From assembly GCA_022701365.1 (NCBI GenBank), contig JAKUHH010000148.1, positions 248,001-312,000 on the forward strand: 64,000 bases of DNA, written 5' to 3'. The stretch comes from Mycocentrospora acerina (lineage: Eukaryota > Ascomycota > Dothideomycetes > Pleosporales). Both the position numbers and the translations under genes were made by a program. Below are positions 56,132-64,000 of this stretch, in pieces (the stretch's first letter is position 1; each line of letters begins with the position of its first letter). The notes beneath the pieces are model-generated. The model did not search any database, had not been told where the DNA came from, and worked only from the letters and a program-made list of their open reading frames with translations.

Positions 56132-58983
56132 ATGCCAACACTTGACGCGCCCTCACTGATTATTGTTTTTCCTACCGCCGCCTTTTCTTGCTGTATGCTT
56201 TTCGCGCTTCTAAGGCTGAGCTACTTTCCTCTGAAGGGGCTGTCGCCATCGTTGTCGCGCTTCTCCCCCACGACTTCCGTATCCGCTTTGAGACCAAACA
56301 CACGTCCCACGACTCGGTCAAGTTGGCCTAGCCAGCCTACCTCTAACCTACCTAATCCACACATCACCACCAGGCCCATTCTGCCTACATTCAACCGTCG
56401 TCCTGCCCTAACCTTCGCATCCTTGCCACACCCGTTCTACGGATACCTTGCCGCTCAGCCATACTCGACGGCGACTATGTTCAAGCAGGCCTTGCAGAAC
56501 CACAGCTCCGTTGCTGCCACACCCGCACCAATCTCGAGCCCAGCCCAGAAGCAGCAATCGCTTGGAACCTCCTTCAATCGCGCGGGGGCTACACAGAAAT
56601 CGGGAACGCGTCCGTTGGCTTTTGGTACGCAAAATACTACAAAATACAACGGTGCAGGAACACAAGCCCCAAGTCAGGCAAAGCATGGAGTCAAAAGGAC
56701 ATCGGGGGGTCTGGCAAAGACGCTGAGTTCACAGGACGAGAGTTTCGATTACCCCTCGCTTAACATTGTTGATTCGGAGAAGGAGAACAGTCTACCTGCT
56801 GCGTTCCACACTTCGTCAAGGAGTAACTCTGGAAGCCTGGCATCTGTGTTATTCGATGAGGACGACTTTGATAGCGACATCGATCTCGACGTCGAGGACC
56901 CTGCAACGAAGGGGACCGTAAGCTATCCTATACTCCCTCAGGTTGTATCTACCGGTTCGACTAGTTCAGGGTACCACTCAATACCGCAAATAGCGCAGGT
57001 GAAAGCCGAACTGGCTAGCAGCCAGTCTATACCGTGGTCTTCGTCTCCACCGGAACATTTCAAGACGCCTCAGAAGGCAGCGCCCTCACAACCTAAACCT
57101 GAATCCCCCAAGCTGGAGATAAAGAAAACCAAGCGAGGGAAACTGCCCTGGACTGTAGAACCAACTCAGGTGAAGACACTTCCTACGCCAGAACCCGAGG
57201 AGTCTGAGGAGTATGGTCGGCATGAGAAGAGAAGAGTGACGGAATCGATACGAAAAGAGCCTATCACACCCGCGCCAAAGGACATCAAAAAGGAACCATA
57301 CTCGTGGAACACAACTGCAAGCGCCATGAAACTACAGCAGAAGAACTTACGAGAACAAAACAAGCAACAGACAAAAGCGAATAAGGGTACAGAAGACGAC
57401 GTCAGTGAGGCCATCAGGAAGAAGAAAAAGAACACTGTACATCGTATCTTTCTCAGTGAGGAGCAGACCAATGTCCTGAACCTGGTTGCAGAGTATAAGA
57501 AAAGCGTCTTCTTTACCGGTTCGGCTGGTAAGTTCACTCCAGGAGGTCTTCTTCCACAAATCTAATCATCGTAGGTACTGGTAAATCTGTTCTTCTTCGT
57601 GAGATTATCGCGGCTTTACGGCGAAAGTATAGTCGCGAGCCTGACCGAGTTGCTGTGACGGCATCAACAGGTCTGGCTGCGTGTAATATTGGTGGTGTCA
57701 CATTGCACAGTTTTGCGGGCATTGGTCTGGGCAAAGAGCCCGCGGAAGACTTGATCAAGAAGATTAGGCGGAACGCGAAAGCCAAACAGCGATGGATGCG
57801 CACCAAAGTTTTGATCGTTGATGAAGTCTCCATGGTTGACGGTGATCTGTTTGACAAGATGGAGCAGATTGCCAGGACCATTCGCAACAACGGCAGACCC
57901 TTTGGTGGCATTCAGTTGGTCATCACAGGTGACTTCTTTCAACTACCACCCGTACCGGACCGTGGGAAAGTTGCGAGGTTTGCTTTCGATGCAGGAACCT
58001 GGACTACGTCCATCGAACATACTATTGGGCTACACCATGTATTTCGTCAGAAAGATCCGGTTTTTGCTAACATGCTCAACGAAATGCGAGAGGGACGCAT
58101 GTCACAAGAGTCGATTGCAATGTTTAGAAAGTTGGACCGTCCACTACCTACAACGGATGACAGTATTGAAGCTACAGAACTGTTTCCTACACGGCAGGAA
58201 GTCGATCGTGCAAACACTGTTCGCATGCAGCAGTTACATGGCAACGTATTCACATTCGAAGCGCGAGATGGCGGCACAATTATGAACAAAGACCAGCGTG
58301 ATAAGCTCCTGCAAAGCTGCATGGTCCCGGAACAAGTACATCTCAAGAAAGGCGCGCAGGTCATGCTGGTCAAGAACATGGATGACACGCTTGTCAACGG
58401 CTCGCTCGGCAAGGTCACTGGTTTCATGACGGAACAGATGTTCAATCTGTACAAAGAAGATGAAGAAGCTTTTCTTGAAGGCGGTGCCTCAGAAAACGCC
58501 ATGCGGACCGAAATGGCCAAATCCGCTCTAGGTCTCAACACCTCAATAGTATACCCCGTCGTCCGTTTTGCCATTGCTGATGGCACAACGCGCGATCTTC
58601 TCTGCAAACGCGAAGACTGGAAAGTCGAGCTCCCCAACGGCGAGGTGCAAGCAAGTCGCAATCAGATCCCGCTCATCCTTGCGTGGGCATTGTCTATACA
58701 CAAAGCTCAGGGTCAAACACTGGAGCGTGTGCGCGTTGATCTTGGACGCGTGTTTGAAAAGGGTCAGGCATATGTGGCGCTCTCGCGTGCAACGAGCATG
58801 GCTGGTCTGCAAATTCTGAGATTCGACCCTAGGAAAGTGATTGCGCATGACAAGGTTAGGACGTTCTACTCGAGTCTATCTCGTGCTGAGCAGATTGAGA
58901 GCAAGGCAAAGAGTAAGACGATTCTGGGGAAAATGCAGGCTGCGCACAACAAGAAGAAGACGGGGGATGTTGATGGGGAGTAG
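56132..58983 (+). CDS. PIF1: PIF1-family DNA helicase, with likely mitochondrial and nuclear forms
   Basis: Exons 56132-57527 and 57575-58983 give 934 residues from the first ATG, or 819 from an in-frame ATG at 56477 (MFKQALQNHSS). Helicase motifs of SF1B/PIF1 appear in order: Walker A GSAGTGKS (made by joining the exons), VTASTGLAACNIGGVTLHSF (motif Ia), VLIVDEVSMVDGDLFDKME (II), LVITGDFFQLPPVP (III), the PIF1-specific LNEMREGRMS, and LSIHKAQGQTLERVRVDLG with GQAYVALSRATSM (V-VI). PIF1 is a 5'-3' helicase that unwinds G-quadruplexes, removes telomerase, and maintains mitochondrial DNA. The first 115 residues are Arg/Ser/Pro-rich, with few acidic residues, fitting a mitochondrial presequence. 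The region to about residue 430 is disordered. Intron 57528-57574 is 47 bp. Confidence 0.92.
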
Positions 58984-60564
58984 AAATCATGGGAGCGATG
59001 TGGTAGCATGAGTGGTGTTTTTGGAGATGTATTTTTGGGCGGCGCATGGGAAGACGGTAGAGGGGTTGAGCTTGTATGCTCGACATAACGATTCTGGACT
59101 TTTAAATACTGATACCTCCCCTTCGTGTACTGGTAATGTATGGCGATTTTGCAATGTTCCGTCGAAGAATGACAACTTTTTACATAATATATCGTATTTG
59201 TATTTTTTTGCTCGTTGCTCGGTCAAGGTTTGCTCGGGCCAACCAGTCGATGGTGTGCATTGAAAACTACTCTACACATCGACACAATCCTTCTCCCTAG
59301 TTGCAGACTGATCGTATAATGACTCGTATGTATATCGATCGTTCGCGTCTGGTTACATTGGCTTTAGCGTGAAGGAGCTGAGCCGCAATGAAAAATCGTA
59401 CGAGGTGCAAATGGAGGCAAAACAGGCGCAAGCGATGTCTTCAGTCATGTTTGCGCTAATAATTCATCTTCACTGTTTTGGGCGGAGGGGGGGGGGGGGG
59501 GGGGGGANNNNNNNNNNNNNNNNNNNNNNNNNNNNNNNNNNNNNNNNNNNNNNNNNNNNNNNNNNNNNNNNNNNNNNNNNNNNNNNNNNNNNNNNNNNNN
59601 NNNNNNNNNNNNNNNNNNNNNNNNNNNNNNNNNNNNNNNNNNNNNNNNNNNNNNNNNNNNNNNNNNNNNNNNGGGGGGGGGGGGGGGGGGGGAGTTAGAT
59701 GGTGTATACTTTTTTGGCTGTCAAGTGGCGTCTGGATTGACACAGGCAATGATACATGCAGTTAGCAACTATTTTGAATTCCAATTCCCAACTCCCGCAA
59801 CCAGCCTGTTGGGTTTTTATTATTAAAAAAATAAAAAAGGGTTCCCAGGGAATCGCAAAGCCCCTCCCCTCCCCCCAAAATCTACCCGTGCTCGATTCAG
59901 ATGACGCTATCTCCTGAGCTACCTTCGGCTTCGTACCGGGAGATTTTTTATTGACAAAAATCCTCCGGCTTAGGTTTCGCCCCGATGTGGAATGTGGCTT
60001 CGTTGCGGCCAGGAACCGCTAGGCCGAATCGGATGGACTATGCAAATGTCCGGGCGCCACAAGACCGGAGTTCAGCTGTGGATGGAAGTGTCTCGCAGCT
60101 GTCCGTCGAACGCTACAGGGCGATGACTTGTCTCGCTTATCTGGCGTTTTGTTAGTCGCAATCGGGGTTTAGATTTATAAGGTTTGTGAATCATAGTGGG
60201 GGAAGTGTGGTGTGATGGGTTTTGATTGTATTGGTTCTTTTGGGGCTCAGACGCTTAAGTTGGTTGCCGTTGACTGTTTCTATTGCGGTGTCATGTGGGC
60301 ATAATGTCCGCTAAGACACAGGGCAAGCATATGCGGTTAGCAGATTGGAGCTTGGGGGGAATTGAGTGAGCAGCACATTCCGAATACCGCCGCTAATCTA
60401 GATATTGGATTATGGGATAGCGAAGTGTGGTGACGATTCCAGAGCCATGGCATGTAAAAGGTTGAGGGGCGAGCTACGGCTACTTACCCCTCTCTTGGGT
60501 TCTTGGTGATCCTCTCTACGACTCAAGCGCACCACTGAGATATCATCACTCAGGCACGAGTTGT
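58984..60564. other. Spacer containing an assembly gap
   Basis: 3' flank of PIF1, a G-homopolymer-flanked run of N (59508-59672), then mixed sequence with no supportable gene. Confidence 0.6.
59508..59672. other. Assembly gap (165 N) between poly-G tracts
   Basis: About 20 G at 59487-59506 on the left and 20 G at 59673-59692 on the right flank the undefined bases, so sequencing probably failed in a long G/C homopolymer. The true length is unknown. Frames of Gly or Pro over it are artefacts. Confidence 0.97.
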
Positions 60565-61077
60565 TCAAACAAACCATTGTGCCCTGCTGCCCAAAACCCA
60601 TGCCCTTCCCACAACGAATGGTACTAACTCCACAACCCAAAGCCACAGCCCATTTCTGAGTCTCTCTCCTCCCTCAAGCCGCGCTTGTTCTTCCTTTATC
60701 GCATTCCCTTTTACGTTTGGCTCGCGCCCCTCTACCCAGTAACTCGACACTATTTTCCCTAATAAGCCAACAGCAAGAAACCCCTCTCTTGCAAGCATTG
60801 CCCAATAAATAATCTTTCTTGCTCCGACGGATGCGTGATCTGAGCGCGAGACGAGAAACAGAGGGATGCTAAACGCGAGAGTTTGTGTGCCGAAGACTTG
60901 CACTAGAGTCTTTGATGTTGATGATGATGATGATGATGATGATTCATAGGGAAGGGGAAGGGACAGCTTCTGGAGAATGCTGGATGGCTTGGTGATGAAG
61001 ATGGTGCCGCTGATTACTTTGAGGATAGCTTCGGTAAGGAGGAGCGCTTGAAATGGCGACAGGGAGAAGTATGACAT
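60565..61077 (-). CDS. Small multi-pass membrane protein, function unknown
   Basis: Single exon, 170 residues. Four hydrophobic segments can be seen: FQALLLTEAILKVISGTIFI, TLVQVFGTQTLAFSIPLFLV, IIYWAMLAREGFLAVGLLGKI and LWLWVVELVPFVVGRAWVLG. Between the first two lies a poly-Ser stretch encoded by an ATC/GAT microsatellite (about 60912-60945), likely variable in length. The layout is that of small DoxX-like or orphan fungal four-helix membrane proteins, but I do not recognise a specific family. There is no signal peptide beyond the first helix. Divergent from the Hcs1-like gene, 531 bp apart. Confidence 0.65.
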   Translation of the reverse strand: MSYFSLSPFQALLLTEAILKVISGTIFITKPSSILQKLSLPLPYESSSSSSSSTSKTLVQVFGTQTLAFSIPLFLVSRSDHASVGARKIIYWAMLAREGFLAVGLLGKIVSSYWVEGREPNVKGNAIKEEQARLEGGERLRNGLWLWVVELVPFVVGRAWVLGSRAQWFV

Positions 61078-61608
61078 GATTGGTTTGGAAAGAAAGGTAT
61101 GCTTTTGAAGACTGAGGAGCTTGAAGAGTGAAAATGGGGGGATGAAGGATCGGTGGCGTGAGTAAGCTCACTTTTGTTGAGGTCAGGCAACCAGATGGAT
61201 GTACTAGTTTTATGTTCACGCATCGAGCATTTAGTTCAAAACACACTGTGCTATCATGAAACTGCATGGTGTTCAATTTTATAAGTAAGTAGTCGAGAGT
61301 GTTGCTCAAAGATATTGTCCCTGCTTTAGATCTAGGATGAATATGGCCTAGTCAGGAACGAATGACGACAGAGCGTGCTGTTTCTCGTAGGCGACTTCGG
61401 CCCACCACCAACAACCGTCTATCAAAGCTGTGAGGTGTTGACCACAAGAGAACGTTTGTTATACAATAGACTACAGTGGGAACCTGCGAATATCTCTAGA
61501 TCTAGCACGCACACCCCACCCTTTCTTTCTTGTCATACGTCTTGCGGGACAAGCATCTGCACTTCTCCATAACTCACACGTCGAGACTAGCCTGCTGCTA
61601 TAAGCAAT
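61078..61608. promoter_or_regulatory. Divergent promoter region of membrane protein and Hcs1-like genes
   Basis: 531 bp between divergent start codons; no clear motif seen. Confidence 0.45.
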
Positions 61609-63826
61609 ATGCCGAACCCAACAGACATCCCCTCCTTCGCAGCAACTCAACTCACACTCCTCGATGCCGAGCTCCAAGCCGAGGTCGCAGAGACAAACGC
61701 GCTTCTCTCCTCGCACACGCCTACCACACTCTCACGAGCAGGTCTAGCCATCGTGAACCTCAACGTATCGTCTGTACGAACAGGACTTGGAGGCAAAACC
61801 GTGGTCGAACTAGGTTTGGATCCTGCAGTTGTTGCAAAAGGCGAGAAGCCAGATATACCTGAGCATGGTATACGTGTCGGTGATATTGTAGCGGTCCAAG
61901 ACCAGCCCACAGGGAGTGCAAAGAAGACTGAGAAACGCGAACTCGCAAAAAAGGGCGCCGAGGGCGTGGTGTTGCGGTTACGAAGGGAGAATGTCGAGAT
62001 TGTGTTGGACAAGGAGGACGCGGATGTGCCGAGTGGAGCGAAGCTTTGGATGTTAGTCATCTCACAGTCGTCTGGCCCTTTTGGAAGGAAGCTGATAGAT
62101 TTCATAGAGTCAAACTGGCGAATGAAGTTACATATAAGAGGTATGCGCTGGATGAATTTAATTTTGATATCCTCTGTATCTATGGCTCATTCGTGACAGG
62201 ATGAACCAGACGATGACTAGACTCCAACGGTTTGGAGATCAGGAGTATACACCATTTATGCGGGTTTTGTTTGGTCAAGCTTCGCCTACACCTCTACCGT
62301 CAGATCTTAATGACCCCTCGAACCCTCTATACAAACTTGAGTGGAACGACCCAACACTGAACGACAGCCAGAAGGAAGCCATTAAGTTTGCTCTAGCATC
62401 CAGAGAGATTGCCTTGATCCACGGTCCCCCAGGTACTGGAAAGACACACACCCTTATCGAACTCATCTTGCAGCTTCTCAAACAAAAGCTACGCATTCTC
62501 GTATGTGGACCTTCAAATATTTCGGTAGACAATATTGTCGAGCGACTAGCCTCCCACAAGGTACCCATGATACGTCTGGGACACCCAGCACGTCTCCTTC
62601 CGTCAGTACTGAATCATTCGCTTGAAGTGCTCACACGAACTTCGGAAGCTGCAGCGCTGGTGCAAGATGTTCGTAAAGAGATGGACGACAAGCAGGCTTC
62701 CATCCGCAAGACGCGAAACGCCCGAGAGCGACGCCAAATCTACACCGAATTAAAGGAGCTGCGGCAAGAATACAGAGAGCGTGAAAAAGGCTGCGTAAAC
62801 AACTTGGTCAGTGGAAGCAAAGTGGTTCTAGCAACCCTGCATGGCGCAGGAGGTTTCCATCTAAAAGGGCAGGAATTTGATGTCGTCATTGTCGACGAGG
62901 CAAGTCAGGCGTTGGAGGCGCAATGTTGGGTGCCTCTCCTCTGGGTCAAAGCCGGCAAGCTAGTACTCGCTGGCGATCACTTGCAACTACCACCTACTAT
63001 CAAGTCACTAAATTCGAAGGAGTCAAAAACAGCGAAGAAGGAAGCTAAGAAGGGAAAAGATAAGACCGATGTAACCAACACGAGCAGTACAGAAACCCCT
63101 ATAAAGACGACGCTTGAAACAACGCTCTTCGATCGCCTTCTTGCCCTCCATGGCCCGTCAATCAAACGGATGCTGACAACACAATATCGCATGCACGAGA
63201 AGATCATGCGCTTCCCCTCTGATGAGCTCTACGACTCAGAACTCATTGCTGCCGAATTTGTCAAGGACAGGCTTCTCAAGGACTTGCCATACGAAGTCAC
63301 AGATACAGAGGACACGCGAGAACCACTGGTATTTTGGGACACGCAGGGTGGTGACTTTCCAGAGAAGATTGAGGATGAAGGCGCTATTGGAAAGGGAGGC
63401 AAAGGCATGAGTCTCGGCGATAGCAAGTCCAACGAGGCGGAGGCCGCGCTGGTCAGGTTGCACGTCGGCAAGCTTGTCAGCGCGGGCGTCAAGGCGGAGG
63501 ACATTGCAGTTGTTACACCGTACAACGCGCAGGTATGTTTTACGAAGTACATGAGCTCTAAAATTTGCATCATGCATGGACTGACCGCTTGTTCTTTTCC
63601 AGCTTGCGCTGCTAAGCGGGATGCTCAAAGAAGCCTACCCCGGAATTGAGCTGGGCTCCGTCGATGGTTTTCAAGGACGAGAAAAAGAAGCCGTCATCGT
63701 GAGCACAGTGCGGAGTAACGCCGACCATGAAGTTGGGTTCTTGGGTGAGAAGCGCCGGCTGAATGTTGCCATGACGCGACCCAAGCGACATCTCTGCGTA
63801 GTCGGAGACTCGGACACGATCAGCAA
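61609..63826 (+). CDS. HCS1: Hcs1/IGHMBP2-type SF1 helicase (DNA polymerase alpha-associated helicase A), 3' end beyond window
   Basis: Exons 61609-62051, 62108-62140, 62200-63532 and 63603-63826 give about 677 residues; the C-terminus continues past a donor at 63827. An N-terminal oligonucleotide-binding-type domain (residues about 1-145, with GKTVVELGLDP and GDIVAVQDQ) precedes SF1B motifs: Walker A HGPPGTGKTHTL, VCGPSNISVDNIVERL (Ia), VIVDEASQALEAQ (II), LVLAGDHLQLPPT (III), TTQYRMHEKIMRFPS (IV), VDGFQGREKEAVIVS (V) and RRLNVAMTRPKRHLCVVGD (VI). Family members are 5'-3' helicases of the Upf1-like group linked to replication and ribosome/tRNA biology. Intron phases agree; the 33-bp second exon supplies LANEVTYKR. 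The coding sequence expected after DSDTIS (a Gly-Ser-Lys-Phe-Leu-like block) is not found in the remaining bases, so the gene is partial here. Confidence 0.9.
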
Positions 63827-64000
63827 GTGAGTACCATGTTTGCTTTTTTTCTTATCGATCAACCAACGCCTCAACGTCGCTCAATTCTCCGACGGACCCC
63901 AGAATCTGCGGAGAGGATTTGTTTTACTGCATCCATGGCGTGTTGCATAGCGAGGGAAAATGCGCGCAGCTGCGGTGACATTCTCTCCCCTGTTACACCC

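Noticed and set aside
59369..59765. Frames running through the N gap
   Set aside because: Undefined bases and poly-G only.
1..64000. Secondary-metabolite cluster including the tyrosinase and THN-reductase-like SDR
   Set aside because: They lie 5 kb apart with a SurE gene and an AT-rich block between them, and no PKS, NRPS, terpene or pathway regulator gene is adjacent.
1..64000. CRISPR arrays or prokaryotic operons
   Set aside because: Repeats here are simple tandem repeats without unique spacers; genes have spliceosomal introns, so the window is eukaryotic.

Overview
The window is a stretch of chromosome from a filamentous ascomycete, most likely Pezizomycotina of the Dothideomycetes/Pleosporales type (an inference from gene content and style, not a proven placement). 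Protein-coding genes carry short introns (about 47-120 bp) with GT(GC)..CTAAC-like..AG signals. There is a fungus-specific C2H2 plus fungal_trans regulator, a PTH11/SAT4-like seven-transmembrane protein, a secreted tyrosinase and a THN-reductase-like SDR. AT-rich, ORF-poor islands with decayed LTRs look like RIP-affected transposon relics. No tRNA, rRNA or CRISPR array could be supported.

Layout. 0-7 kb: a secreted Asn-Gly-repeat protein (151-1796), a repeat-rich spacer, then a rhodopsin-like seven-transmembrane protein (5627-6937). 8.5-9.5 kb (minus): dynactin p25 subunit. 12.2-15.8 kb (minus): a C2H2/fungal_trans transcription factor with an unusually long gene-free region upstream (to 23.5 kb). 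23.5-28.1 kb: glutamate-cysteine ligase modifier subunit (minus), AP-1 sigma adaptin (plus, divergent) and the RNA polymerase III repressor Maf1 (plus). 28.1-34.8 kb: gene-free, with a perfect 116-unit TTC/GAA tract. 34.8-41.4 kb: a large Ser-rich disordered protein and a coiled-coil protein. 41.4-47.7 kb: AT-rich island with two related solo-LTR-like relics on either side of an apparently intact tyrosinase gene (minus). 47.7-53 kb: SurE-like phosphatase (minus), THN-reductase-like SDR (plus) and a Med2-like tail-subunit candidate (minus). 53-64 kb: a PUB1/TIA-1-type RNA-binding protein, PIF1 helicase, a small membrane protein (minus) and an Hcs1/IGHMBP2-type helicase cut by the window edge.

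Most genes are unlinked housekeeping functions (vesicle coats, microtubule motors, glutathione synthesis, Pol III control, genome maintenance); I see no convincing gene cluster. The interesting material lies in gene architecture (tiny first exons, a GC-AG intron deciding the SurE start, two competing last exons in AP-1 sigma, a start-stop overlapping mini-uORF, two PIF1 starts, stop-free 3n introns), in the long perfect GAA/TTC tract, and in the LTR-flanked tyrosinase island. I found no strong evidence for a wholly new molecular system. Exon boundaries are my own reading of splice signals and frame continuity, and no homology search was run.
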